Source: Sphingomonas sp. (GTDB taxonomy: Bacteria; Pseudomonadota; Alphaproteobacteria; Sphingomonadales; Sphingomonadaceae). From it: a stretch of 29,410 nt of DNA. Each line of letters opens with the position of its first letter. Position 1 is the first letter of the stretch. Shown in pieces: positions 14,136-21,974 of this stretch. The stretch spans positions 1-29,410 of the forward strand of contig JAPJRE010000005.1 in the NCBI GenBank assembly GCA_030824725.1, written 5' to 3'. The notes under the pieces were generated by a model. The model was given only the letters and a program-made list of their open reading frames with translations. It did not search any database and was not told where the DNA came from. Made by a program: the position numbers and the translations under genes.

Positions 14136-15380
14136 ATGCCATCACTCGCTAAGGCGCCGAAGAACGGCGCGGTCCGGGGCGCGGTGCACCGCCACGAGTC
14201 TCTCTCGAAGGAAGGCATCCTGGAACGCGCATTCACCTTCGCCTTCCGCGGTTTGGTCTATGCCCAGATCTGGGAAGATCCGGTGATCGACATGGAGGCG
14301 CTGCAGATCACGCCGGAAAGCCATGTCGTCACCATCGCGTCGGGCGGCTGCAACGTCTTTTCCTATCTGACGGCGAACCCGGCCAAGATCACCGCGGTGG
14401 ACCTCAACCCGGCGCACATCGCGCTCAACAAGCTCAAGCAGCAGGCGGCGCTCCGGCTGCCGGACTATGAGACGTTCCACCGCTTCTTCGGCCTCGCCAA
14501 CCGGGCGGAGAATATCGATGCGTACAAGACGTACCTGCGCGGCGCGCTGGACGAGAGCTCGCGCGCCTATTGGGACGGCCGCGCGCCCAACGGCGTGCGC
14601 CGGATCAACGGCTTCAAGACCGGCTTCTATCGCCAGGGCCTGCTCGGCCGGCTGATCGGCTTCGTCCACTGGCTCGGCCATCGCTACGGCATCGATCCCA
14701 AGGAGATCCTCCAGGCGAAGACCATCGAGGAGCAGCGCCACATCTTCGAGACGCGCTTCGCGCCGTTCTTCGACAAGAAGCTGCTGCGCTGGATGGTGGA
14801 CCAGCCTGCCGCGCTGTTCGGCTTCGGCATCCCGCCGGCGCAGTACGACCTGCTCAAGGTGGACGACCAGGAAGGCATCACCGGGGCGCTGCGCAGCCGC
14901 CTGCGCAAGCTCGCCTGCGACTTCGACCTCAAGGACAATTTCTACGCCTGGCAGGCCTTCGGCCGCGGCTATGGCGAGCATGAGGGCGCGCCGCTGCCGC
15001 CCTATCTCGAGCGCAAGAACTACGAGGCGGTGCGCAGCCGCGCCGACCGCGTCGAGATCCGCCACACCAACTATGCCGATTATCTCGAGTCGATGCCGGC
15101 GCAGTCGCTCGATCGCTACATCCTGCTCGACGCGCAGGACTGGATGACCGACGAGCAGCTCACCCGGATCTGGACCGAGATCACCCGCACGGCGAAGCCG
15201 GGCGCGCGGGTGCTCTATCGCACCGCAGCGGTGCCGGACGTGGTCCGCGGCCATATCCCCGACGCGCTGATGAACCAGTGGGAATATGAGGACCAGGCCA
15301 AGCTCGACGACTGGACCCGCCGCGACCGCTCGTCGGTGTACGGCGCGACCCATGTCTGGACGCTGAAGCCGCACGCATGA
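14136..15380 (+). CDS. btaA: S-adenosylmethionine:diacylglycerol 3-amino-3-carboxypropyltransferase BtaA
   Basis: First enzyme of betaine lipid (DGTS) synthesis. It transfers the aminocarboxypropyl group of SAM to diacylglycerol, giving diacylglyceryl-homoserine. The 414-aa protein matches the BtaA/DUF3419 family: FRGLVYAQIWEDPVIDMEAL near the N-terminus, a SAM-fold-like strand and loop VVTIASGGCNVFSYLTANPAKITAVDLNPAHIALNKLK, and the C-terminal RYILLDAQDWMTDEQL and ARVLYRTAA. No signal or membrane segment is seen; the family works at the inner face of the membrane. The ATG at 14136 has a GGGAG site 11 bp upstream; the frame is open to a GTG at 14079, so the start is not certain. It overlaps btaB by 4 bp. 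Confidence 0.92.
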   Translation: MPSLAKAPKNGAVRGAVHRHESLSKEGILERAFTFAFRGLVYAQIWEDPVIDMEALQITPESHVVTIASGGCNVFSYLTANPAKITAVDLNPAHIALNKLKQQAALRLPDYETFHRFFGLANRAENIDAYKTYLRGALDESSRAYWDGRAPNGVRRINGFKTGFYRQGLLGRLIGFVHWLGHRYGIDPKEILQAKTIEEQRHIFETRFAPFFDKKLLRWMVDQPAALFGFGIPPAQYDLLKVDDQEGITGALRSRLRKLACDFDLKDNFYAWQAFGRGYGEHEGAPLPPYLERKNYEAVRSRADRVEIRHTNYADYLESMPAQSLDRYILLDAQDWMTDEQLTRIWTEITRTAKPGARVLYRTAAVPDVVRGHIPDALMNQWEYEDQAKLDDWTRRDRSSVYGATHVWTLKPHA

Positions 15381-16042
15381 GCGGGCATGCCGGGGCGGCC
15401 GATCAGAAGGGGCTGATGGACGCGACCTATGCGCTCCATCGCCACTTCTACGATCTCACGCGCAAATTCTATCTGCTCGGCCGCGACCGGCTGATCCGGG
15501 ACCTCGCGCCGCCGCCGGGCGGCACCGTGCTGGAGGTCGGCTGCGGTACCGCGCGCAACCTGATCGTCGCCGCCAAGCGCTGGCCGAACGCCCGCTTTCA
15601 CGGCTTCGACATCAGCGAGGCGATGCTGGACACCGCGCGCAAGTCGGTGGCGAAGCACGGCCTCAGCGACAAGATCACGCTGGCGCAGGGCGATGCCGGG
15701 GCATTCGACGTGGGCACGCTGTTCGGGCTTAACCAAGTCGACCGCGTGTTCATGAGCTATACGCTGTCGATGATCCCGCCCTGGAAGGAAGCGATCGCGC
15801 TGGGCGCCAGGGCGCTCGCGCCGGGCGGCAGCCTGCACATCGTCGATTTCGGCCAGTATGAACGCCTGCCGGGCTTCGCCAAGCGCTTCCACTTCAAGGA
15901 GCTCAACGCCTTCCACGTCTATCCCCGCGCCGATCTGCGCGCGGTGGTGGAAGCGATCGCCGCCGAGCAGGGACTGACGGCATCGTTCCGCTCCGCGCTG
16001 CGCGGCTATACCTGGAGCGCGGGGCTCACGCGACCGGCCTGA
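15377..16042 (+). CDS. btaB: Diacylglyceryl-homoserine N-methyltransferase BtaB
   Basis: Second enzyme of betaine lipid synthesis; it methylates diacylglyceryl-homoserine three times to give diacylglyceryl-N,N,N-trimethylhomoserine. The 221-aa class-I methyltransferase shows SAM motif I VLEVGCGTARN (residues 51-61), the acidic GFDIS after strand 2, GDAGAFD, and the post-motif APGGSLHIVDFGQYERLPG. The N-terminal YALHRHFYDLTRKFYLLGRDRLI is characteristic of BtaB-type enzymes. Its start overlaps the btaA stop (ATGA), so the pair is a coupled operon. A product of this kind would replace phospholipids when phosphate is scarce. Confidence 0.91.
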   Translation: MSGHAGAADQKGLMDATYALHRHFYDLTRKFYLLGRDRLIRDLAPPPGGTVLEVGCGTARNLIVAAKRWPNARFHGFDISEAMLDTARKSVAKHGLSDKITLAQGDAGAFDVGTLFGLNQVDRVFMSYTLSMIPPWKEAIALGARALAPGGSLHIVDFGQYERLPGFAKRFHFKELNAFHVYPRADLRAVVEAIAAEQGLTASFRSALRGYTWSAGLTRPA

Positions 16043-16085
16043 GCGCTATCGCCTCGGAAGTGCCTCCCGTGCTACAGTGCGCGGC

Positions 16086-16649
16086 ATGAACCAGCAGGTC
16101 CGCCTCGCATCCAAAAAGGACTGGGCGTCGCCGTTCACGGCGGACGATTTCCTGCACATGCTCGAACTGGGGGCGTTCGAGGGCATGCGAGCCGAACTGG
16201 TCCGGGGGGGAATCGAAAAGATGATGCCGGCCGACTGGTCGCATGGTGAACTCAAGGCGCGCCTGGTCGGATTGCTCTTCCCGTTGGTACGGGCGGCTGG
16301 GGCAAAAGTAGGTACCGACGTCGTCATCCATATCGACGCGCATACGGTACGCGCATTCGACATTGCGATCTTGAGACCCGGCGCGGTGCCGCAAAAGGCA
16401 CTGCGAGGGGAGGACGTGCTGTTCGCCATCGAAGTCGCGGAGACGACGCAGAAGCGCGACCTCGGCGAGAAGCGCGACGACTATGGAAGGGCGGGTATTC
16501 CGGCCTACTGGGTGGTCGACATTGTCGCCCAGGTCACGCACTGCTTCGGGTTGGACGCACGCGGCAGCGCCTATGGCGAGGCCATGATCGTGCCGTTCGG
16601 CGAACCGATGGACGTGCCCGGCCTCGGCGGCCGAATCACCCTCGATTGA
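16086..16649 (+). CDS. Uma2-family (DUF820) PD-(D/E)XK nuclease-fold protein
   Basis: A 187-aa protein of the Uma2 family, which has a restriction-endonuclease-like fold and no firmly established role. Family features are TADDFLHM at the N-terminus, the first acidic residue in RAELVRG (Glu38), the FDIAILRPG strand with Asp92, IEVAETTQKRD with Glu116, and EKRDDYGRAGIPAYWVVD with Lys129. The acidic/lysine set is complete, so the fold may be catalytic. The ATG at 16086 was preferred over the in-frame GTG at 16077. Codon use is slightly looser than in the neighbours (AAA, GTA and GGG codons), a hint of a later arrival. It follows btaB by 43 bp and converges on hemA. Confidence 0.82.
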   Translation: MNQQVRLASKKDWASPFTADDFLHMLELGAFEGMRAELVRGGIEKMMPADWSHGELKARLVGLLFPLVRAAGAKVGTDVVIHIDAHTVRAFDIAILRPGAVPQKALRGEDVLFAIEVAETTQKRDLGEKRDDYGRAGIPAYWVVDIVAQVTHCFGLDARGSAYGEAMIVPFGEPMDVPGLGGRITLD

Positions 16650-16655
16650 CGGCGC

Positions 16656-17900
16656 TCACGCCGCCAGTCGCAGCTCCAGCCGGCCCCAGATCTCGACCAG
16701 CGCATCCACCAGTTCGCGCATCATCGCCTCGTCGTGCGACGGGCCGGGCGTGAAGCGCAGGCGCTCGGTGCCGCGCGGCACTGTGGGGTAGTTGATCGGC
16801 TGGACGTACACGCCGTATTCGGCGAGCAGCACGTCGCTGATCTTCTTGGCCTTGACCGGATCGCCCACCATCAGCGGCACGATGTGGGTGGTGGAAGGGA
16901 GCACCGGCAGGCCGGCATCGTGCATCAGCTGCTTGAGCATCGCGGCGGCGGCCTGCTGGCCCTCGCGCTCGATGCTGGAGGCCTTCAGGTGGCGCACGCT
17001 CGCCAGCGCGCCGGCGACCAGCACCGGCGACAGCGACGTGGTGAAGATGAAGCCCGGCGCATAGCTGCGGATCACGTCGATGATCACCTGGTCGGCGGCG
17101 ATATAGCCGCCCATCACGCCGAACGCCTTGCCCAGCGTGCCCTCGATGATCGTCAGCCGATCGGCGAGGCCTTCGCGATCCGAGATGCCGCCGCCGCGCG
17201 GGCCGTACATGCCGACGGCGTGGACCTCGTCGAGATAGGTGAGGGCATTGTACTTGTCGGCCAGGTCGCAGATCTCGGCGATCGGCGCGATGTCGGCGTC
17301 CATCGAATAGACGCTCTCGAACGCGATCAGCTTCGGCACCGAGGGATCGTCGGCGGCGAGCAGTTCCTCGAGATGCGCGACGTCGTTGTGGCGCCACACG
17401 CGCTTCTCGCAGCCCGAATTGCGGATCCCGGCGATCATCGAGGCGTGGTTGAGCTCGTCCGAATAGATGATGCAGCCCGGCATCACCTTGGCGAGCGTGG
17501 CCAGCGTCGCCTCGTTCGAGACATAGCCCGAGGTGAACAGCAGCGCGTTTTCCTTGCCGTGCAGATCGGCCAGCTCGCGCTCGAGATCGATGTGGTAATG
17601 CGTGTTGCCGCCGATGTTGCGGGTGCCGCCCGAACCGGCGCCGACATCGTGCAGCGCCTCTTCCATCGCCGCGATCACCTTGGGGTGCTGGCCCATCGCC
17701 AGGTAATCGTTCGAGCACCACACCGTGATCGGCTTCGGCCCGTTATGCCCGGCGAAGCAACGCGCATTGGGGAACATGCCCTTGTTGCGCAGAATGTCGA
17801 TGAAGACCCGGTAGCGCCCCTCGGCATGGAGGCGGTCGATGGCCTGGGTGAAGACCCGCGTATAGTCGATCGCGGGTGCGGATGCGTCGTGGCGCTGCAT
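16656..17900 (-). CDS. hemA: 5-aminolevulinate synthase (C4 pathway)
   Basis: A PLP enzyme that condenses glycine and succinyl-CoA to 5-aminolevulinate, the first step of tetrapyrrole synthesis in alphaproteobacteria. The 414-aa length is typical. Motifs include WCSNDYLAMGQHP, GAGSGGTRNIGGNTHYH, the substrate and PLP sites SDELNHASMI and DEVHAVGMYG, the PLP-binding Lys258 in TLGKAFGVMGG, and SYAPGFIFTTSLSP. The start is the ATG at 17898-17900; the frame stays open upstream to 18263, but that extension does not look like ALAS. The C4 enzyme confirms the alphaproteobacterial origin. The upstream region is shared with the divergent small gene at 18199. Confidence 0.96.
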   Translation of the reverse strand: MQRHDASAPAIDYTRVFTQAIDRLHAEGRYRVFIDILRNKGMFPNARCFAGHNGPKPITVWCSNDYLAMGQHPKVIAAMEEALHDVGAGSGGTRNIGGNTHYHIDLERELADLHGKENALLFTSGYVSNEATLATLAKVMPGCIIYSDELNHASMIAGIRNSGCEKRVWRHNDVAHLEELLAADDPSVPKLIAFESVYSMDADIAPIAEICDLADKYNALTYLDEVHAVGMYGPRGGGISDREGLADRLTIIEGTLGKAFGVMGGYIAADQVIIDVIRSYAPGFIFTTSLSPVLVAGALASVRHLKASSIEREGQQAAAAMLKQLMHDAGLPVLPSTTHIVPLMVGDPVKAKKISDVLLAEYGVYVQPINYPTVPRGTERLRFTPGPSHDEAMMRELVDALVEIWGRLELRLAA

Positions 17901-18071
17901 GGATCCGTTCTCTACGCCTAACTTTGCTGCAATTCCAGCACGTGAACCACCGTATAGGCAGCGTGCGCCTTTGGGTGCATGTCGCGGCCGCTTTTCGCCA
18001 GTTAGATGGGGTGTCCTTCGCCGCAGGGCAGCGGTGGCGCCAATGAAGAATCGCGATGGCGATGATCGATC

Positions 18072-18115
18072 CTTGCGCAAGATCAGGGATCTGAAGCTTT
18101 GTTTGTGGTAAACAA
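18072..18115. promoter_or_regulatory. Two short palindromes in the hemA / small-gene divergent region
   Basis: CTTGCGCAAG (18072-18081) is a perfect palindrome, and TTGTTT-GTGGT-AAACAA (18099-18115) is a perfect 6-bp inverted repeat. Both lie in the 298 bp between hemA (start 17900) and the gene at 18199, about 85-125 bp before the latter. They could be operators for either gene. They do not match the FNR consensus. No regulator is identified. Confidence 0.3.
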
Positions 18116-18198
18116 CCCGTATCGCGGACGACTCGGGGCGCCAGCAGGTCCGCGGCTGAGAGACCATTGATCTCCCGCCTGGCATCGGAGAGCGGCCC

Positions 18199-18369
18199 AT
18201 GGCGAAGAACGACATCGAATATTTTGAACGACGCGCACTGCAGGAGCGCGAGCGCGCGGGCAAGTGCGACGACAGCAGCGCGCGGCGCGTCCACCAGGAA
18301 ATGGCCGATCGCTACAGCGCGATGGTCGCGGTGCGCGATTCGCAGGCGGTGCTCGGCGATTTCGCCTGA
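18199..18369 (+). CDS. Small hypothetical protein, 56 aa
   Basis: A short charged, probably helical protein (MAKNDIEYFERRALQERER... ending QAVLGDFA). It has a GGAG ribosome site about 10 bp before the ATG and codon use like that of the neighbouring genes. The pattern of a Tyr-Phe-X-Arg-Arg start, Glu/Arg-rich helix, a VHQEMADRY segment and no membrane part resembles small proteins that recur in sphingomonad genomes; this is from memory and untested. It has one Cys (CDDSS). It is divergent from hemA and ends 3 bp before the convergent murI stop. Function unknown; a helix-hairpin adaptor or stress-related protein would be a guess. Confidence 0.75.
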   Translation: MAKNDIEYFERRALQERERAGKCDDSSARRVHQEMADRYSAMVAVRDSQAVLGDFA

Positions 18370-18372
18370 GCC

Positions 18373-19170
18373 CTACAGCGTCTCGATTCGGCTGAGCCCG
18401 TAGCGGGCGAGGGTCGGCGCGAGCACATTGGCGCGGCGATCCCGCGCGGTGAACACGGCGCGGCCCGGGGGCAGATCGGCAGGCCAGCTCTGCGCGCGGG
18501 TGAGATAGGCGACTCGGCGCGCGATACCGGGGCCGCCGTCGACGAACTGCACGCCTTCGGGCGCGATGGCGCGCATCTCGGCTTCGAGCAGCGGGAAGTG
18601 CGTGCAGGCATTGACGATCACGTCGATGCGCTCGCCGCCGGGCTGGTGGAACAGGCCGTCGAGTTCGTTGGCGATCACCTCGGGCGCGATCGTTTCGCCT
18701 GCCAGCTTGGCCTCGGCCAGTTCGACCAGCGCCGCCGAGCCGTGGCGGAGCACCGTGCAGTCACCCGCGAAACGCGCGGCGAGATCGTCGACATAGGGCT
18801 GGCGCACCGTCGCCGCGGTGCCGAGCACGCCGATGGTGCGGGTACGGCTGATCTCGGCGGCCGGCTTGATCGCCGGCACGGTGCCGACGATCGGCAGGTC
18901 CAGCGCGGCGCGGACATGCTGGAGCGCGATCGTCGAGGCGGTGTTGCAGGCGATCACGATCAGCCGCGGATCATAGCGCTCCGCCAGCCGCCCGAGCAGC
19001 GCCGGCACCCGCGCGGCAATCTCCGCCTCGCTCTTGGTGCCATAGGGGTAGCCCGCCGAATCGGCGACATAGACCAGCGGCGCCTGGGGCAGCAGCGCGG
19101 TAGTGGGCCCGAGCACCGACAATCCGCCGACACCGGAATCGAAGAACAGCACGGGACGACGATCGGCCAT
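18373..19170 (-). CDS. murI: Glutamate racemase
   Basis: Converts L-glutamate to D-glutamate for peptidoglycan synthesis in the cytoplasm. The 265-aa protein has the N-terminal FFDSGVGGLSVL with catalytic-site Asp11 and Ser12, YVADSAGYPYG, the first catalytic Cys75 in VIACNTAST, and the second catalytic Cys in VNACTHFPLL. Both catalytic cysteines and the length are normal. The start was set at the ATG at 19168-19170, which places the catalytic strand right at the N-terminus as usual; the frame remains open further upstream. The gene is divergent from plsY across about 120 bp. Confidence 0.95.
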   Translation of the reverse strand: MADRRPVLFFDSGVGGLSVLGPTTALLPQAPLVYVADSAGYPYGTKSEAEIAARVPALLGRLAERYDPRLIVIACNTASTIALQHVRAALDLPIVGTVPAIKPAAEISRTRTIGVLGTAATVRQPYVDDLAARFAGDCTVLRHGSAALVELAEAKLAGETIAPEVIANELDGLFHQPGGERIDVIVNACTHFPLLEAEMRAIAPEGVQFVDGGPGIARRVAYLTRAQSWPADLPPGRAVFTARDRRANVLAPTLARYGLSRIETL

Positions 19171-19289
19171 GCCCCCGCCATGGCCGAGGCGCGCCGCCAG
19201 CGTCAACATCGGCCCTGCCTGCACGCTGATGGAGATCATTGCGTTCGGGCAAGGGATGCGGCTAAACGGAAGAACGAAAGGGGGCCGCA

Positions 19290-19895
19290 TTGCCCACGGA
19301 AGTTCCATGGATGGCCCCGGCCGGGGCCCTGTTGCTCGGTTATCTGCTCGGTTCGATCCCATTCGGGGTGCTGCTCACGCGCGCCGCGGGGGCGGGGGAC
19401 CTGCGCCAGATCGGATCGGGTAACATCGGCGCGACCAACGTGCTGCGTACCGGCCGCAAGGGTCTGGCGGCGGCGACGCTGCTGCTCGACATGGCCAAGG
19501 GCGCGGTGGCGGTGCTGCTCGCCGCGGCCTTCCTGCCCGGCACCGCCGCGCTCGCCGCCACGGCCGCGTTCCTCGGCCATTGCTATCCGGTGTGGCTGAA
19601 GTTCCGCGGCGGCAAGGGCGTGGCGACGCTGATGGGCGTGGTGCTCGCGCTCTACTGGCCCTCCGGCCTCGTCTATGCTGCGGTGTGGCTGGGGCTGCTG
19701 GCGACGGTGCGCATCTCCTCGGTCTCGGGCATGACCGCGGCGATCAGCGCCCCGGTAAGCGCTGCCTTTTTCGGCCGCATCGACCTGGTGCTGATGCTGC
19801 TCGCGCTCGCGCTGATCGTGCTTTGGAAGCATCGCGAGAACATCGATCGCCTGCTCAGCGGGTCCGAGCCAAGGGTCGGCAGCAAGCGTGGCTGA
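19290..19895 (+). CDS. plsY: Acyl-phosphate:glycerol-3-phosphate acyltransferase PlsY
   Basis: Inner-membrane enzyme that makes lysophosphatidic acid from acyl-phosphate and glycerol-3-phosphate, the first step of phospholipid synthesis. About five transmembrane segments are visible in 201 aa. The three conserved loops are present: GSIPFG followed by GSGNIGATNVLR, HCYPVWLKFRGGKGVAT, and the C-terminal WKHRENIDRLLSG. The TTG start at 19290 has an AAGGGGG ribosome site about 5 bp upstream; the ATG at 19311 is an alternative that would shorten the N-terminus by seven residues. The 3' end overlaps dprA by 8 bp. Confidence 0.94.
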   Translation: MPTEVPWMAPAGALLLGYLLGSIPFGVLLTRAAGAGDLRQIGSGNIGATNVLRTGRKGLAAATLLLDMAKGAVAVLLAAAFLPGTAALAATAAFLGHCYPVWLKFRGGKGVATLMGVVLALYWPSGLVYAAVWLGLLATVRISSVSGMTAAISAPVSAAFFGRIDLVLMLLALALIVLWKHRENIDRLLSGSEPRVGSKRG

Positions 19896-20967
19896 CGGGC
19901 GGGAGCCGCGGCTACGGCTGCTGCGTTCCGCCAATGTCGGTCCCGTCACCTATGCCCAGCTGCTTGCCCGCTACGGCTCGGCCGAGGCGGCGCTGGAGGC
20001 ACTGCCGATGCTCGCCGCGCGCGGCGGCGGGCGGGCGCCACAGATCGCCGACGTCGGTGCCGTGCGGCGCGAGATCGCCGCGGTGGAGCGGCTCGGCGCG
20101 CGCTATCTGTTCCTCGACGATCCCGCCTATCCCCGGCTCCTCGCCGAACTCGAAAATGCGCCGCCGGCGCTGATCCTGCGGGGCCAGGCAGCGCTGCTGG
20201 AAAGGTCCTGCGTCGCGATAGTGGGCGCGCGCAATGCCTCGGCCGCCGCCTGCCGCTTCGCCCGCCAGCTCGCGATCGGGCTGGTCGAGCTTGGCGCCGC
20301 CGTTGTCTCCGGCCTCGCCAGGGGCATCGATACGGCAGCGCACCAGGGCGCGCTCGCGGGCGGCACCGTGGCGGTGATCGCCAGTGGGATCGACGTCACC
20401 TTCCCGCCCGAGAACGCGGCCCTGCAGGAACGGATCGCCGGCGAGGGTCTGCTCGTCACCGAGCAGCCGCCGGGAACCGAGCCGCTGGCGCGGTTCTTCC
20501 CGGCGCGCAACCGGATCATCGCCGGCCTGTCGCTCGGCACGGTGGTGGTGGAGGCGGCGCCGCGATCCGGCAGCCTGATCACCGCGCGCATCGCCGCCGA
20601 GGCGGGGCGGGACGTAATGGCGGTGCCGGGCTCCCCCCTCGATCCGCGCGCGCAGGGCTGCAACCTGCTGATCCGCGAAGGCGCGATTCTGGTACAGTCC
20701 GCCGCCGACATCTGGGAAGCGGTGCGGCCGATCGATCCGCGGGCGGTGCGCACGCCCGGTGCGCGGTTCGGCGAACCGCCGTCCGAGGATGCCGAGGATG
20801 CCGATCGCCGCCGCGTGCAGGGTCTGCTCGGCCCCGTGCCCGTCGCCGTCGACGAACTGATCCGCCAGTCCGGCTGTTCGCCGGCGGTGGTCCAGACGGT
20901 GCTGCTGGAACTCGAATTGGCCGGCCGCCTCGATCGCCATGCCGGCGGGCGGGTGTCGCTCCGCTGA
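19888..20967 (+). CDS. dprA: DNA-processing protein DprA (Smf)
   Basis: Binds incoming single-stranded DNA during natural transformation and loads RecA. The 359-aa protein has an N-terminal helical domain (LRLLRSANVGPVTYAQLLARYGS), then the Rossmann-like core with VAIVGARNASAA, VVSGLARGIDTAAHQGAL, GTVAVIASGIDVTFPPEN, FPARNRIIAGLS and SGSLITARIAAEAGRDVMAVPG. A winged-helix domain closes the protein (about residues 310-359). The start is GTG at 19888, inside the end of plsY, which suggests coupling. All core motifs are intact; no other competence genes are in the window. Confidence 0.95.
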   Translation: MADGREPRLRLLRSANVGPVTYAQLLARYGSAEAALEALPMLAARGGGRAPQIADVGAVRREIAAVERLGARYLFLDDPAYPRLLAELENAPPALILRGQAALLERSCVAIVGARNASAAACRFARQLAIGLVELGAAVVSGLARGIDTAAHQGALAGGTVAVIASGIDVTFPPENAALQERIAGEGLLVTEQPPGTEPLARFFPARNRIIAGLSLGTVVVEAAPRSGSLITARIAAEAGRDVMAVPGSPLDPRAQGCNLLIREGAILVQSAADIWEAVRPIDPRAVRTPGARFGEPPSEDAEDADRRRVQGLLGPVPVAVDELIRQSGCSPAVVQTVLLELELAGRLDRHAGGRVSLR

Positions 20968-21193
20968 CGCTTGGCGGAGGCCGAACGCCCGCAGACGTAA
21001 GGCCCCGTGCTGGATCGGCAATCTGCCGGGCTCGGCCGCGGCGGAAGCGCGGCAGGGGCATGCACTGTCCGCCGCGTTGAAGTGTTGCACCTTCGCAACG
21101 CTGCGCGGTGATTTATCCCGCGGCGCGGAAACCTTTCCCCGCTGGCGGGTTACGGCGGAGGCAAAGCCCCTCCAATCCAAAGGGATGTACAGT
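20968..21193 (+). promoter_or_regulatory. Leader and probable promoter of the outer-membrane protein gene
   Basis: This 226-bp gap precedes the beta-barrel gene. A possible promoter is TTGCAC (21085-21090) with an AT-rich stretch TGATTTAT around 21109-21116, with a spacing of 18-19 bp that is longer than ideal. The TTGCAC lies in a small inverted repeat, GTTGC/GCAAC (21084-21099). An AAGGG ribosome site lies about 9 bp before the ATG at 21194. Confidence 0.3.
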
Positions 21194-21802
21194 ATGCGTA
21201 ACGCGTTTCTCCTCGCCGTAGCGGCGATCGGCTTCACTGCCACCGGCGCTCAGGCCCAGGACACCGCCACCAGCAGCAACGGCACCAGCTTCCGCGGCAT
21301 CCGCATCGAAGCCAATGCCGGCGGCGACCGATTCCAGTCGCAGGGCAATCATAACGACAAGTTCGGCTATGGCGGTACCATCGGCTTCGACGGCCAGATC
21401 GGCGAGCGTATCGTGATCGGCGCCGAGGGCAGCTATTGGCGCGCCAACGAGTGGAACGAGAATTGCTCGGGCGTGACCGGCGGCACCGTCTGCCACAAGT
21501 CGTTCGATGAATATGGCGCCGCGGTGCGCGCCGGCGTGCTCGCCACCCCGCAGCTGCTGATCTTCGCCAAGGGTGGCTATGTGGTGAACGAGCAGCGCAA
21601 GCGGCTCGATACCGCGACCGGCGGCTATTACGACCACTTCAACACTAGCGGCTATCAGGTCGGCGGCGGCGTCGAATATTCGCTGACCGGCGAGCAGACC
21701 CGTCTGCCGCTCTATGCCAACGTCCAGTATGTCTATTCGCAGTATAACGACCATACCGCGCGCCAGCGCGTGATGGCTGGCGTCGGGCTGCGTTTCAAGT
21801 AA
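21194..21802 (+). CDS. Outer-membrane beta-barrel protein (OmpA/OprF-type porin-like fold)
   Basis: A 202-aa exported protein with a Sec signal (residues 1-21, ending AQAQ). The rest consists of alternating amphipathic strands rich in Gly, Tyr and aromatic girdle residues (FGYGGTIGFDGQIGERIVIGAEGSYW, GGGVEYSLT, LPLYANVQYVYSQYN) and ends in a C-terminal Phe-Lys (VGLRFK). About eight strands can be drawn, the size of a small OmpA/OmpW-like barrel. Two cysteines (Cys91, Cys100) in one predicted external loop could form a disulfide. The ATG at 21194 was preferred over 21185 because the latter sits directly against the AAAGGG ribosome site. No specific function is deducible. Confidence 0.83.
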   Translation: MRNAFLLAVAAIGFTATGAQAQDTATSSNGTSFRGIRIEANAGGDRFQSQGNHNDKFGYGGTIGFDGQIGERIVIGAEGSYWRANEWNENCSGVTGGTVCHKSFDEYGAAVRAGVLATPQLLIFAKGGYVVNEQRKRLDTATGGYYDHFNTSGYQVGGGVEYSLTGEQTRLPLYANVQYVYSQYNDHTARQRVMAGVGLRFK

Positions 21803-21943
21803 GCGTAGCGCAGTCGATCGCAGGCGCCGGGCGTGGCATTGGCTGCGCCCGGTTCTTGTCGTTTGGTGCGTTCCCGGCCGGGATCGGCTGTCGCGGACAC
21901 CCCTGCATGGCGTGTTCGTGCGAGATCGCCTTCCGTGATAGCT

Positions 21944-21972
21944 TCTCCCACACCGCTGGCGTGGGAGAGGGG
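21944..21972 (+). promoter_or_regulatory. Hairpin overlapping the ribosome binding site of the gene at 21975
   Basis: TCTCCCAC (21944-21951) pairs perfectly with GTGGGAGA (21961-21968) around a 9-nt loop. The right arm contains most of the GGGAGAGGGG ribosome site that precedes the ATG at 21975. The structure could hide the ribosome site, or it may simply be a copy of a GC-rich intergenic repeat. Confidence 0.45.
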
Positions 21973-21974
21973 CG

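Noticed and set aside
17901..18263. N-terminal extension of hemA in the open frame upstream of 17900
   Set aside because: The extension has no resemblance to ALAS proteins, and the length from 17900 is already the family norm.
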